Positions 44,506 to 53,709 of a DNA stretch of 64,000 nucleotides are shown here, in pieces; within the stretch, counting starts at the first letter, position 1, and each line of letters begins with the position of its first letter. The stretch is from Cryobacterium arcticum (GTDB lineage Bacteria > Actinomycetota > Actinomycetes > Actinomycetales > Microbacteriaceae). The stretch is from positions 310,001 through 374,000 of the forward strand of contig NZ_CP016282.1 in NCBI RefSeq assembly GCF_001679725.1. Direction: 5' to 3'. Under the pieces are notes generated by a model. That model saw only the letters and a program-made list of their open reading frames with translations, had not been told where the DNA came from and made no database searches. A program made the translations under genes and the position numbers.

Positions 44506-46013
44506 TGAACGTTCGTTCCACCCGGCCGCCGGCGCCGATCATCCCCACGGCGAGCGGCCGGGCACCCTGGACCCTGCGCCGCCGCCTGGTGGTGGCGGTG
44601 GTGGGACTGCTCGCCCTGGTCAGTCTCGTGATCGGTGTCGTGAGCGTCGCCATCCTGAGCGCCAACCTGATGGACGGGCTCGACAGCCAGCTGAAGAACA
44701 CCGCCGACCGCTCGATCAACCTGTTCGACCGTCCCCCGAGCGGGGTGTCACCCTCCGCCAGCTATGTGCTGAACGGCCCGTCGCAGCAGTCCGGCACGCT
44801 TGCGCTGGTCTACGACGGCAGCACGGTCACGGCCGGGTACACCGACCAGGCCGGCACCATCGTGGGGCTCACCAACGACCAGGTCACCCAGCTGGTGACC
44901 GAGCTGGACACGGCCGTGCGGAACGGGCAGACCTCGGAGCCGTTCAGCGTCGACCTCGGCGGCGACGTGGGGGAGTACCGGGTGATGGCCGAGACCGCCC
45001 GCTCCGGAACGCTCTTCCTGGTGGGCCTGCCGGTCTCGTCGGTCACGGGAACGGCCACCCAACTGGCCGTCATCATCGCGCTGGTCTCCCTGGCCGGCAT
45101 CGTGCTGGTGGCCTTCCTGGCCACCGCCATCGTGCGGCTGGCCCTGCGCCCGCTGCAGCGGGTGACCGAGACCGCGACACGGGTCTCCGAACTGCCGCTG
45201 GACCGCGGCGAGGTGCTCCTGGTCGAGCGGGTGCCCGCCGCCGACACCGATCCGCGCACCGAGGTGGGCCGGGTGGGCTCGGCGCTCAACCGCATGCTCG
45301 ACCATGTCGACATCGCCCTGGAGACCCGGCAGGCCAGCGAGAACAAGGTGCGCCAGTTCGTCGCGGATGCCAGCCACGAGTTGCGCACCCCGCTCGCGTC
45401 GATCCGTGGCTATTCGGAGCTCACCCGGCGCAGCGGCCAGGACCTGCCGGACGACACCAAGCACGCCATCGGCCGCATCGAGAGTGAGTCCATCCGGATG
45501 ACCGGTCTCGTCGAGGACCTGCTCTTGCTCGCCCGGCTCGATGAGGGCCGCGAGCTGGAGCGCGAACCCGTGGACCTCACGAGCCTGCTCGTGGACGTGG
45601 TCAGCGACGCCCATGCGGCCGGCCGCGACCACGTCTGGGACCTGGACCTGCCCGAGGAGCCCGTGCTGGCGGCCGGCGACGGCCCGCGCCTGCACCAGGT
45701 CTTCGCGAACCTGCTGGCCAACGCCCGCGTCCACACCGACCCCGGCACCCGGGTGGAGGTCGCGCTCGCCACCGAGGGCGACCGGGCCGTGGTGACGGTG
45801 ACGGATGACGGCCCCGGCATCCCCGAGAACCTCCGGGCCACCCTGTTCGAGCGGTTCGCCCGCGGCGACAGCTCCCGGTTCCGGGGCACCGGCGGCAGCA
45901 CGGGCCTCGGCCTGGCGATCGTGCAGGCCGTCGTTCAGGCGCACCACGGTGAGGTCACGGTGGACAGCCGGCCGGGCCGCACGAGCTTCCGGGTGGAGCT
46001 GCCGCTGGCCTGA
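44505..46013 (+). CDS. Sensor histidine kinase (HAMP-HisKA-HATPase)
   Basis: 502 residues. Two spans (about 29-52 and 187-212) enclose an extracytoplasmic sensor of about 130 residues. HAMP follows (RPLQRVTETATRVSEL), then HisKA with His291 in SHELRTPLASIRGYSEL and HATPase with DDGPGIPENLRATLFERFARG. Partner of the upstream regulator. Probably senses an envelope signal and controls the divergent ABC exporter. Confidence 0.95.
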   Translation: MNVRSTRPPAPIIPTASGRAPWTLRRRLVVAVVGLLALVSLVIGVVSVAILSANLMDGLDSQLKNTADRSINLFDRPPSGVSPSASYVLNGPSQQSGTLALVYDGSTVTAGYTDQAGTIVGLTNDQVTQLVTELDTAVRNGQTSEPFSVDLGGDVGEYRVMAETARSGTLFLVGLPVSSVTGTATQLAVIIALVSLAGIVLVAFLATAIVRLALRPLQRVTETATRVSELPLDRGEVLLVERVPAADTDPRTEVGRVGSALNRMLDHVDIALETRQASENKVRQFVADASHELRTPLASIRGYSELTRRSGQDLPDDTKHAIGRIESESIRMTGLVEDLLLLARLDEGRELEREPVDLTSLLVDVVSDAHAAGRDHVWDLDLPEEPVLAAGDGPRLHQVFANLLANARVHTDPGTRVEVALATEGDRAVVTVTDDGPGIPENLRATLFERFARGDSSRFRGTGGSTGLGLAIVQAVVQAHHGEVTVDSRPGRTSFRVELPLA

Positions 46014-46097
46014 GCGGGCCCGGCCTGGCGTGGCCGGACCGGGCGCTGACTGGGCGTTGACCGTGTCGGGCCGCGCACCGGTCAGCCCGGTGACGGC

Positions 46098-48059
46098 TCA
46101 CGCCGGCGGCGGCTCACTGGTGGGCCCGGGGTGCTTCCGGTCGATGATCGCGCGCAGCCGCGCCAGCGGCGCCTTGGGCGTGCGGGTCTCGTCGACCAGT
46201 CCGTTGGTCTCCTGCAGCGTGTCGGTCAGCTGCGTGTAACAGAAACCCGCGAGCACCGTGCTCGCCTCCACGGCCGCGAACAGGTTGTCGAGCCGGGCGA
46301 GGAAATCATCCGTCGTCGTGGCGGTGGAGTAGCCCCAGCCGGCCGCGTCGGCGGCGTCGTCGTCGTCGTCGGCGGTGCGGTGCCCGGCGAAGGAAATGCC
46401 GCCGAACTCGGTGAGCATCACCGGCGGGCCCGGCGTCTCCGAGCCCGGCACCTCGGTGGTCGGGTCGGTGCCCGGCCCCGCCTGGCCCGGCAGCACGAGG
46501 CGTCGCCCGGCCGGCCCCGGCCCGGCGACCAGGCGGGCCACGGCCGCGGCGTCGTGGTAGCGGGCGAGCAGGGTGGCGCCGTCGGCGGCGTAGTCGTGCA
46601 CAGTGAGGATGTCGGAGCCCACGTGCTCCCAGCCGTCGTTGGACACGACCGGACGGGACGGATCGAGCGCCCGGGTGAGCTCCGTCAGGGACCGGGCGAA
46701 GGCGGCCTGGGCCGGGTCCCGGGCAATCTGCGGCACGCCCCAACTCTCGTTCACCGGCACCCAGGTGACGATCGACGGATGCGAGTGGTCCCGCTCCAGC
46801 GCCGCCGTCCACTCCGAGAGCGTGCGCAGCATGGCCGTGGCGCTGAATTCGAAGGCGCCGGGGGCCTCGCCCCAGATGAGGAGGCCCAGCCGGTCGGCCC
46901 AGTACAGGAACCGGGGATCTTCGATCTTCTGGTGCACCCTGGCGGCGGTGAAACCGAGCTGTTTGATCAGCTCCACTTCGCGCCGGAGGGCCGAGGGCGC
47001 GGGACTGGCCAGGTGCGACTCGGGCCAGTAGCCCTGCTGCAGCACCGAGCGCACGAAGTAGGGGTGCCCGTTCAACAGGAAGCGGCCCTGGCCCACTCCG
47101 GCTGAACGGAGGCCCAGGTAGGAGTGCACCTCGTCCAGGGCCTGGCCCCCTGCGCTGAGCGTGACGGTGGCGTCCAGCAGCCGGGGCTCCTCCGGGCTCC
47201 AGTACAACTCGTGGGCGGCCTGGCCGTTCCGCTGGGCCGGCAGGGTGAGGATGCTGGTGCAGGAGGTGTCCGAGACCGTGTGGCTGGCCTCCAGCACCGG
47301 TTCGCCCTCGAAGCTCAGGGCATAACTGAGCCTGCTTCCGGCCGGCGGGCGGCGGCTGAGGTCGACCCGCACCGTGACGGTGCCGGCCACCAAATCCGGT
47401 GTCCAATGCAGCACGGTCACGCTGGTGCTGCCGGTCACCTCCAGCCAGACGGGCTGCCAGATACCGCTGGTGCGGTGGTACCAGATGGAGTGCGGGTCGA
47501 GCCGCCAGTCCTGCTTGCCGCGCGGTTGGGCGGCGTCGAGCGGATCATCGGCCGCGCGCACGACCACGGTGTGTTCCGGTGCGGTGCGGTGGGTGAGGTC
47601 GAGCACATCCGTGATGTCGAACGAGAACGGGGTCTGCCCGCCCTCGTGTTCGCCGACGAACCGGCCGTCGATCCACACCCTGGCCCGGTAGTCCACGGCG
47701 CCGAAATGCAGGTGCACCCGCTGCCCCGCATCCGTCGACGGGTTGAGGCCGGCCGCGCGCAGCTCCGTGGCGCCGAACCGGCGCGAGTACCAGACCACGG
47801 GGTGGAACCCGGTGTCGTGGATGCCCGAGGCCGCCGATTCGAACGGGAAGGGGACCTGGATCGTGCGCTCGAAACGCGCCTCGACGTACCACCGGGCGGC
47901 CTCGCCCGCATCGGTGTCGTCGAAGGCGAAGTCCCATTCGCCGGCCAGCTCGTGCCAGTGCGGGCGCACGAGCTGGGGCCGGGGATAGTCGCCGGTCTGA
48001 CGACTGGCCCGCACGATGTACGGATGAGCCGCTGCGCTGCTGGTCATGGCCTCCATCAT
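46098..48059 (-). CDS. Glycoside hydrolase family 2
   Basis: 653 residues from the first ATG at 48059; ATG 48047 is also possible. Jelly-roll domain (about 20-205), Ig-like domain (210-320) and TIM barrel (325-640). Catalytic acid/base Glu438 in VPVNES and nucleophile Glu551 in MLTEFGG. No signal peptide, so cytosolic. Substrate may be a beta-galactoside, beta-mannoside or related glycoside. It follows MarR by 22 nt on the same strand and may be in the same transcript as the DHA2 exporter. Confidence 0.93.
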   Translation of the reverse strand: MMEAMTSSAAAHPYIVRASRQTGDYPRPQLVRPHWHELAGEWDFAFDDTDAGEAARWYVEARFERTIQVPFPFESAASGIHDTGFHPVVWYSRRFGATELRAAGLNPSTDAGQRVHLHFGAVDYRARVWIDGRFVGEHEGGQTPFSFDITDVLDLTHRTAPEHTVVVRAADDPLDAAQPRGKQDWRLDPHSIWYHRTSGIWQPVWLEVTGSTSVTVLHWTPDLVAGTVTVRVDLSRRPPAGSRLSYALSFEGEPVLEASHTVSDTSCTSILTLPAQRNGQAAHELYWSPEEPRLLDATVTLSAGGQALDEVHSYLGLRSAGVGQGRFLLNGHPYFVRSVLQQGYWPESHLASPAPSALRREVELIKQLGFTAARVHQKIEDPRFLYWADRLGLLIWGEAPGAFEFSATAMLRTLSEWTAALERDHSHPSIVTWVPVNESWGVPQIARDPAQAAFARSLTELTRALDPSRPVVSNDGWEHVGSDILTVHDYAADGATLLARYHDAAAVARLVAGPGPAGRRLVLPGQAGPGTDPTTEVPGSETPGPPVMLTEFGGISFAGHRTADDDDDAADAAGWGYSTATTTDDFLARLDNLFAAVEASTVLAGFCYTQLTDTLQETNGLVDETRTPKAPLARLRAIIDRKHPGPTSEPPPA

Positions 48060-48081
48060 GCCGGAGACCTGCCGGGCAGAA

Positions 48082-48600
48082 CTAGGCCTGGGCCGACGGC
48101 TCTCCGTCGGGGGAGTTCAGCTTCTCCAGGAGGCGAGCGAACTCCTGCAGCTCGTCTTCGGGCCAGGCGGCCAGCCGGGAATGCAGGAGGCTCTTGTCGC
48201 CGCCGGGAACCTCGTTCATACGCTGGATCGCGAGCGGGGTCGCCGCGAGGAACCGGGCCCGCCCGTCGGCCGGGTCCGCCGCGAGTTCGAGCAGACCCAG
48301 GTCCTGGAGCAGCCGAGCCTGCCGGCTGATCACGCTGCGGTCCACGTCGAGCGATTCGGCCAGCGCACTGGCGTGTGTGGGGCCGCAGCGCCGCAGCATT
48401 CGCAGGATCTTGAGGCCGAAGGGCTGCAGCGCTGGGTCGATCCGGGTGGCCGCCTCGCGGATGGCGCCGCGCACATACGCCGCCAGCACCATCATCTGCT
48501 CCTCCACCTCGGCCAGCGCCTCGGTGACGTCGGCCGAGGGGGCCGCGCCGCCGGGGGCGCCGGTGACCGGGGGGAGTGCGCCGTGGTCGGTCATGACCAT
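48082..48600 (-). CDS. MarR family transcriptional regulator
   Basis: 172 residues from ATG 48600 (ATG 48594 also possible). Winged helix: PTHASALAESLDVDRSVISRQARLLQDLGLL (here cut to the core DVDRSVISRQARLLQ) and wing DPADGRARFLAATP. Located 4 nt after the DHA2 exporter gene. A pair of palindromes upstream of that exporter (50432-50473) is its likely operator. Confidence 0.92.
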   Translation of the reverse strand: MVMTDHGALPPVTGAPGGAAPSADVTEALAEVEEQMMVLAAYVRGAIREAATRIDPALQPFGLKILRMLRRCGPTHASALAESLDVDRSVISRQARLLQDLGLLELAADPADGRARFLAATPLAIQRMNEVPGGDKSLLHSRLAAWPEDELQEFARLLEKLNSPDGEPSAQA

Positions 48601-48604
48601 CAGA

Positions 48605-50413
48605 CTAGCGACCTGTGCCGTGCTGTCCGAGCGTCTCGTCGGCGCCCGGCTGCACGCGAATCGAGCCCGTCGGGTGGGCCAGGCCCACCGGGGTCAGGCC
48701 GGCGGATGCCGCACCCACCTCGATGAGAATGTCTTCGGCGTCTTCGAGCTCGCGCAGGTCGGCGTCTTCGAGGCTCTCGACCGCGGCGCTGTCCGGTGCC
48801 ACGGCGGGCGTTGCGGACGAGTCGATCTCGGCCTTAGCCTTGGCCAGCGAGATCGCATTCTGGGTGCCGAGCGAGGCGTTGGGCATCAGCGCGACCATGA
48901 GGAGCGTGATCAGGGCCAGCGGAACACCGAGCAGGAACACGGTGCCGACGCCCGAGCCGTAGGCGGACTCGACCACGACGCGGATCGCGCCGGGCAGGTC
49001 GCTAATGTGCGGGATGGCGCCGGAGCCCAGCGTCTGCACGGCGACGGCCTGGTCGGCCGGGGCGAGGTCCGCGATGCCGTCCTTGATGTGCTGGGCAACG
49101 ACGGTGCCGAGCACCGAACCGAGCACCGAAACGCCCACCGTGCCGCCGAGGCTGCGGAAGAACGTGACAGCGCTGGTGGCGACGCCGAGGTTCTGCACCT
49201 CGATCGAGTTCTGCACCACGAGAACGAGGTTCTGCATGAGCATGCCGAGGCCCGCGCCGAGGATGGCCATGAAGATGCCCACCAGCACCAGGTTGGTGTC
49301 GTACTGCAGGGTGCCGAGCAGCAGCAGCCCGGCGACCACGAGGACCGCACCGGAGACCATGATGGCCTTCCACTTGCCCGTGCGGCTGATCAGGGTGCCG
49401 AACAGGGTCGACGAGATGAGCAGGCCGCCCATCATCGGAATGGTCAGCAGGCCGGACTGAGTGGGCGTGGCGCCCCGCGCCAGCTGCATGTACTGGCTGA
49501 GGAACACCGAGGTGCCGAACATCGAGACGCCCACCGAGATGCTGGCGATCGTGGCCAGGGTGAAGGTGCGGTTCTTGAAGAGCGTGAGCGGGATGATGGG
49601 CTCGGGGACCTTGAACTCCACGATCACGGCCGCGATGAGCAGCACGGCGGCCGCGGCGACCATGATGAACGAGGTGAGGGACGCCCACTCGAAGTCGTTG
49701 CCGGCCAGGGTGACCCAGATCATCAGCAGCGACACGCCGCCGGCGATGAGTGCAGCGCCGAGGTAGTCGATCTTCACCACGCGCTTGACGCGGGCGGGGA
49801 GGTGCAGGGTGCGCTGCAGCAGCACGATCGCCACGATCGCGATGGGCAGGGCGATGAAGAAGTTCCAGCGCCAGCCGAACGCATCCGTCACTACGCCGCC
49901 GAGCAGCGGGCCACCGACGGTGCCGAGGGCCATGACGCCGCCGAAGAGGCCGGCGTACTTGCCGCGGTCACGCGGGCTGATGATGTCGGCCATGATGATC
50001 TGGCTGAGCGCGGCCAGGCCGCCGGCGCCGAGGCCCTGCAGCACGCGGAAGCCGATGAGCGTTCCGGTGTCCTGCGAGAAGCCGGCCAGGGCCGAGCCGA
50101 TCACGAAGGTGGCCAGGGCGAGCTGGATGAGCAGCTTGCGGTTGAAGAGGTCGGCGAACTTGCCCCAGATGGGCGTGGAGACCGTGGTGGCCAGCAGCGT
50201 CGCGGTGATGACCCAGGTGTACGCGGACTGGTCACCTTTGAGGTCGGAGATGATGATCGGCAGCGACGTGCTGACGACGGTTCCGGCGAGGATCGAGACG
50301 AACATGCCCAGCAGCAGGCCGGACAGGGCTTCGAGCACTTGGCGCTTGGACATTGAACCGTCGGCCGAGATGGCACGTTTCGGTGTGGGGGTGGTGCGAG
50401 AGCGGCGAGGCAT
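48605..50413 (-). CDS. MFS drug exporter, DHA2 (EmrB/QacA) family, 14 spans
   Basis: 602 residues with about 14 hydrophobic segments and the DHA2 signatures: LDxT-like LAGTVVSTSLPIIISDL in span 1 region, WVITATLLATTVSTPIWGKFADLFNRK (here cut to STPIWGKFADLFNRK, motif A) and RVLQGLGAGGLAAL. Proton-driven efflux of drugs or metabolites. C-terminal tail is acidic. First gene of the exporter-MarR-GH2 string; operator palindromes lie before its start. Confidence 0.95.
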   Translation of the reverse strand: MPRRSRTTPTPKRAISADGSMSKRQVLEALSGLLLGMFVSILAGTVVSTSLPIIISDLKGDQSAYTWVITATLLATTVSTPIWGKFADLFNRKLLIQLALATFVIGSALAGFSQDTGTLIGFRVLQGLGAGGLAALSQIIMADIISPRDRGKYAGLFGGVMALGTVGGPLLGGVVTDAFGWRWNFFIALPIAIVAIVLLQRTLHLPARVKRVVKIDYLGAALIAGGVSLLMIWVTLAGNDFEWASLTSFIMVAAAAVLLIAAVIVEFKVPEPIIPLTLFKNRTFTLATIASISVGVSMFGTSVFLSQYMQLARGATPTQSGLLTIPMMGGLLISSTLFGTLISRTGKWKAIMVSGAVLVVAGLLLLGTLQYDTNLVLVGIFMAILGAGLGMLMQNLVLVVQNSIEVQNLGVATSAVTFFRSLGGTVGVSVLGSVLGTVVAQHIKDGIADLAPADQAVAVQTLGSGAIPHISDLPGAIRVVVESAYGSGVGTVFLLGVPLALITLLMVALMPNASLGTQNAISLAKAKAEIDSSATPAVAPDSAAVESLEDADLRELEDAEDILIEVGAASAGLTPVGLAHPTGSIRVQPGADETLGQHGTGR

Positions 50414-50431
50414 GAATCTCCATAGATCTGA

Positions 50432-50473
50432 TTGACAGAAGTCAACTATAAATACTTAGTGGACTTCTGTCAA
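50432..50473. promoter_or_regulatory. MarR-type operators before the DHA2 exporter
   Basis: TTGACAGAAGTC (50432-50443) and its inverse GACTTCTGTCAA (50462-50473). The first extends to TTGAC-AGAA-GTCAA, itself a palindrome, so there are two sites 30 bp apart. Confidence 0.7.
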
Positions 50474-50507
50474 CTACTTTTCTGGGATTGCGGGCGCAGC
50501 CGTCGAT

Positions 50508-50537
50508 TTGCGCCGGGCCCCGCGCATCCCGTAGTGT
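50508..50537 (+). promoter_or_regulatory. Promoter of rplJL
   Basis: TTGCGC at 50508-50513 and TAGTGT at 50532-50537, 18-bp spacer. Transcription would start near 50544, giving a leader of about 185 nt. Confidence 0.6.
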
Positions 50538-50543
50538 GGGGAA

Positions 50544-50686
50544 CAGCCAAAGACCGCCGGTTGTCGCTGCCCAGAAATGGAAAAGCGATCGAAGGTTCAT
50601 TCACGTGAACGGCCCGCGCAGGTGTTCGAAGTTAGCCAGTCCAACTGGCCTCAGCTCCGGCGCTTGCGCTGGGGCTTTTTTCATGT
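50544..50686 (+). ncRNA. L10 leader (autoregulatory mRNA leader of rplJL)
   Basis: Contains the conserved AAAGACCGCCGGTTGTCGC box (about 50550-50569) typical of L10-leader RNAs, where the L10(L12)4 complex binds. It ends in an intrinsic hairpin: AGCTCCGGCG/CGCTGGGGCT (50653-50662 / 50667-50676) followed by TTTTT, a possible attenuation site. Confidence 0.75.
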
Positions 50687-50729
50687 CTGCGCCCCGGGCT
50701 ACCGGCACATGAATATTTAGAGGAGCGCC

Positions 50730-51245
50730 ATGGCGAACAAGGAAGCAACGGTCGCCGAGCTGCAGGACAAGTTCCAGAGCTCGACCGCCGTTCTGCTCAC
50801 CGAGTACCGCGGTCTCACTGTTGCGAAGCTCAAGGAGCTGCGCACGTCCATCAGTGAGGACGCCACGTACGCCGTGGTAAAGAACACGCTGACCAAGATT
50901 GCGGCCAACAACGCCGGCATCACGTCTTTTGACGAGGAGCTCGTTGGCCCGTCCGCAATCGCTTTCGTGCACGGTGACCCTGTCACCGTCGCAAAGAAGC
51001 TGCGTGCCTTTACCAAGGCAAACCCTCTCCTGGTTGTCAAGGGTGGTTACTTCGACGGTAACCCCCTGACCGCCGCAGAGGTAGGCAAGCTCGCCGACCT
51101 CGAGTCCCGTGAAGTTCTGCTCGGCAAGCTTGCCGGCGCCTTCAAGGCCTCGCTGTTCGGAGCCGCATATCTGTTCAACGCACCGCTGTCGAAGGCTGTT
51201 CGCACCATCGACGCGCTGCGTGAAAAGCAGGAGTCCGCGAACTAG
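50730..51245 (+). CDS. rplJ: 50S ribosomal protein L10
   Basis: 171 residues, normal length. N-terminal rRNA-binding domain with [17 protein letters not shown] and [17 protein letters not shown]; the C-terminal helix binds L7/L12 dimers. GAGGAG precedes the ATG. It is separated from rplA by 29 kb. Confidence 0.98.
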   Translation: MANKEATVAELQDKFQSSTAVLLTEYRGLTVAKLKELRTSISEDATYAVVKNTLTKIAANNAGITSFDEELVGPSAIAFVHGDPVTVAKKLRAFTKANPLLVVKGGYFDGNPLTAAEVGKLADLESREVLLGKLAGAFKASLFGAAYLFNAPLSKAVRTIDALREKQESAN

Positions 51246-51297
51246 GCATCTGCCTGTACCGCGGTGAGTAACTTTAGAAACTAATAGGAGAAAAATC

Positions 51298-51681
51298 ATG
51301 GCAAAGCTTTCCACTGAAGAGCTGCTCGAGCAGTTCAAGGGCCTCACCCTCATCGAGCTCTCCGAGTTCGTCAAGGCATTCGAGGAGACCTTCGAGGTCA
51401 CCGCCGCTGCCCCCGTCGCCGTCGCCGGAGCCGCTGGCCCCGCCGCCGCTGCCGAAGAGGTCGAAGAGCAGAGCGCGTTCGACGTCATCCTCGACGCCGT
51501 TGGCGACAAGAAGATCCAGGTCATCAAGGTTGTGCGCGAGCTCACCAGCCTGGGCCTCGGCGAGGCCAAGGCCGTTGTCGATGGCGCGCCGAAGGCCGTC
51601 CTCGAGGGCGTTGCGAAGGAAGCTGCCGAGAAGGCAAAGGCTTCCCTCGAGGCCGCTGGCGCCACCGTCACCCTCAAGTAA
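51298..51681 (+). CDS. rplL: 50S ribosomal protein L7/L12
   Basis: 127 residues: helical dimerisation domain, Ala-rich hinge (about 38-52) and globular C-domain with [20 protein letters not shown] and [12 protein letters not shown]. 52 nt after rplJ. Followed by a strong terminator. Confidence 0.98.
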   Translation: MAKLSTEELLEQFKGLTLIELSEFVKAFEETFEVTAAAPVAVAGAAGPAAAAEEVEEQSAFDVILDAVGDKKIQVIKVVRELTSLGLGEAKAVVDGAPKAVLEGVAKEAAEKAKASLEAAGATVTLK

Positions 51682-51737
51682 TCACGCCCCGCAAGGGGTT
51701 GGTTCTTCAGGTGTAACGGCTTAGCCGCATCACTCGC

Positions 51738-51777
51738 GAAACGGGCGTCGCATCCACACGGATGCGGCGCCCGTTTC
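51738..51777 (+). terminator. Terminator of rplJL
   Basis: GAAACGGGCGTCGCATCC (51738-51755), ACAC loop, near-perfect complement ending CCCGTTTC (51760-51777). One mismatch in 18. Confidence 0.85.
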
Positions 51778-51792
51778 CGTTCCCCGCCCCTT

Positions 51793-51856
51793 CCGCGAAC
51801 TGTGAGAAAAGCCACAAAAAGCTTGAGTTTCCGGGGCTTTACTCGAGGTTCGCGGG
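51793..51856. repeat. CGCGAACTGTGA family, copy C
   Basis: CCGCGAACTGTGAG (51793-51806), then AAAAGCC, a spacer, GGGGCTTTACTCGAGG and TTCGCGGGG. Arms are degenerate relative to copy A at 17207. Confidence 0.6.
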
Positions 51857-51869
51857 GGAGGCGGGCTGG

Positions 51870-51895
51870 ATATATAGCTTGGCTATGTATATAGT
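51870..51895. promoter_or_regulatory. Palindromic operator overlapping the -10 of the MarR-MFS operon
   Basis: ATATATAG (51870-51877), CTTGG, CTATGTAT (51883-51890), with TATAGT (51890-51895) as the -10 lying 6 nt before ATG 51902. A bound MarR would cover the promoter. Confidence 0.6.
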
Positions 51896-51901
51896 TGGCG
51901 G

Positions 51902-52381
51902 ATGCCTGCTGATCTACATTCCATCCTCGGGGACCTGGTCTCCGTCAACCACCGTCTCACCCGGGTCGCCGCCCGCGCCGCCCGCGGCACCGAGTCGCCC
52001 GCCCTCTGGCGCACGCTCAGCGTGTTGCTCACGAGCGGCCCCATCCGCCTCGGCGAACTGGCCGAGCTGAGCCGCGTCTCGCAGCCCACCGTCACCAAAC
52101 TCGTGGGAGGCCTGCTCGCCCGCGGCTGGATCGCGCGGACCAGCGACGCCGCCGACGCACGCGTCAGCCTCATCGCGATCACCCCGGACGGCGAGGCCGC
52201 CCTGCTGGCCTGGCGCACCGAGCTGGCCGCCGCCCTGCTGCCCTACTTCGCCGACCTGCCCGCATCCGATGTCGACACGCTCGAGCGGGCCGTCGCCATT
52301 CTCCGCGATCGGGTCGAGGCCACCGAGCGCCAGGCGGCGCCCGGGCGCCGCGCTGCGACGGTGTCGGAGGTCGCCCGATGA
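51902..52381 (+). CDS. MarR family transcriptional regulator
   Basis: 159 residues, apparently leaderless. Recognition region LGELAELSRVSQPTVTKLVG (about 58-77), wing TSDAADARVSLIAITPDG. Overlaps the MFS gene by 4 nt, so likely a repressor of that transporter and of itself. Confidence 0.93.
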   Translation: MPADLHSILGDLVSVNHRLTRVAARAARGTESPALWRTLSVLLTSGPIRLGELAELSRVSQPTVTKLVGGLLARGWIARTSDAADARVSLIAITPDGEAALLAWRTELAAALLPYFADLPASDVDTLERAVAILRDRVEATERQAAPGRRAATVSEVAR

Positions 52382-53709
52382 GCCGCCGCACGTCAGCGTC
52401 CACCTCGACCGCCCCGGCCGGCTCGGCCTCACGCGGATCGGTCTCGACAGCCCCAGTCGGCCAGAGTGGCGGCCACGGCTCGGCCGCGGGAGCGAGCATC
52501 CTGCACCAGCCCAAGGCCGTCTGGGCCGTCGCCTTCGCCTGCGTGATCGCGTTCATGGGCATCGGCCTGGTCGACCCGATCCTGCCGGCCATCGCCGCCG
52601 ACCTCGCCGCGACGCCCACCGAGACCGAGATGCTCTTCACGAGCTACCTGCTCATCACGGGCGTGGCCATGTTCTTCACCAGCTGGATCTCCAGCCGCAT
52701 CGGCGCCAAACGCACCCTGCTGATCGGCCTGGCCCTGATCGTGGTGTTCGCCCTCGCCGCCGGCCTCTCCCAGGACGTCGAATCCATCATCGGCTTCCGC
52801 GCCGGCTGGGGCCTGGGCAATGCCCTGTTCATCTCCACCGCGCTGGCCACCATCGTGGGGGCCGCGGCCGGAGGCACTTCCTCCGCGATCATCCTCTACG
52901 AGGCCGCGCTGGGCCTGGGCATCGCCATCGGCCCGCTGCTGGGCGGACTGCTGGGCAGCATCAGCTGGCGCGGACCGTTCTTCGGCAGCGCCACCCTCAT
53001 GGCCGTCGGCTTCATCGCCATCGTCGTGCTGCTCAAGACCGAGGGGCCGCGCCCCGTGCCCACCCACGTGTCCGCCCCGTTCCGGGCGCTCGCCCGGCCT
53101 GGCCTGGGGATCCTCGCCGGCGCCGCCCTGTTCTACAACATCGGCTTCTTCGTGCTGCTGGCCTGCACCCCGTTCGCCCTGGTTCCGCTGGGCCTCGGCA
53201 GCGCCGTCAGCCTCGGCCTGGTCTTCTTCGGCTGGGGACTCTCGCTCGCCATCACCTCGGTGTGGGTCGCCCCGCTGCTCACCCGCCGGATGCGCCGCAG
53301 CCGGGTGCTCTGGCTCGTGCTGCCGCTGCTCGCGGCGGATCTGGTCGCGGCCGGACTGCTGATCGGCTCGGCCGTTGGCCTGGTGCTCTGCGTGATCGTG
53401 GGCGGACTGCTGCTCGGCGTGCTCAACACCGTGCTGACCGAGAGCGTGATGGAGGCCACCGACCTGCCCCGCAGCGTGGCGTCCTCGGCGTACTCCGGGG
53501 TCCGGTTCCTCGGCGGCGCGATCGCGCCCCCTGCGGCCACCCTGCTGGCCGACGGGTTCACCTCGGCCACGCCGTTCTTCGCCGCGGGCGCATCCGTTCT
53601 GGTGGCCCTGCTCGTGATCGTTCTGGGCCGGCACCACCTGGCCCGCGCCGACGGCGGCGTCGAGAGCTCCCTCGAAGAGGCCGAGGCCATCGGCGCCGGC
53701 GACAGCTGA
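52378..53709 (+). CDS. MFS transporter (drug efflux-like, 12 spans)
   Basis: 443 residues. After a Ser/Thr/Gly-rich cytosolic N-terminus of about 40 residues there are 12 hydrophobic segments; motif A-like SWISSRIGAKRTLLIGLAL between spans 2 and 3 and LGIAIGPLLGGLLGSISWR (motif C-like) in span 5. Export of a small toxic compound is likely. Translationally coupled to the MarR gene. Confidence 0.92.
   Translation: MSRRTSASTSTAPAGSASRGSVSTAPVGQSGGHGSAAGASILHQPKAVWAVAFACVIAFMGIGLVDPILPAIAADLAATPTETEMLFTSYLLITGVAMFFTSWISSRIGAKRTLLIGLALIVVFALAAGLSQDVESIIGFRAGWGLGNALFISTALATIVGAAAGGTSSAIILYEAALGLGIAIGPLLGGLLGSISWRGPFFGSATLMAVGFIAIVVLLKTEGPRPVPTHVSAPFRALARPGLGILAGAALFYNIGFFVLLACTPFALVPLGLGSAVSLGLVFFGWGLSLAITSVWVAPLLTRRMRRSRVLWLVLPLLAADLVAAGLLIGSAVGLVLCVIVGGLLLGVLNTVLTESVMEATDLPRSVASSAYSGVRFLGGAIAPPAATLLADGFTSATPFFAAGASVLVALLVIVLGRHHLARADGGVESSLEEAEAIGAGDS

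Noticed and set aside
48194..50356. 720-codon open frame on the plus strand opposite the DHA2 exporter
   Set aside because: Composition is Glu/Asp/His/Gly-rich nonsense mirroring membrane codons; no family resemblance.
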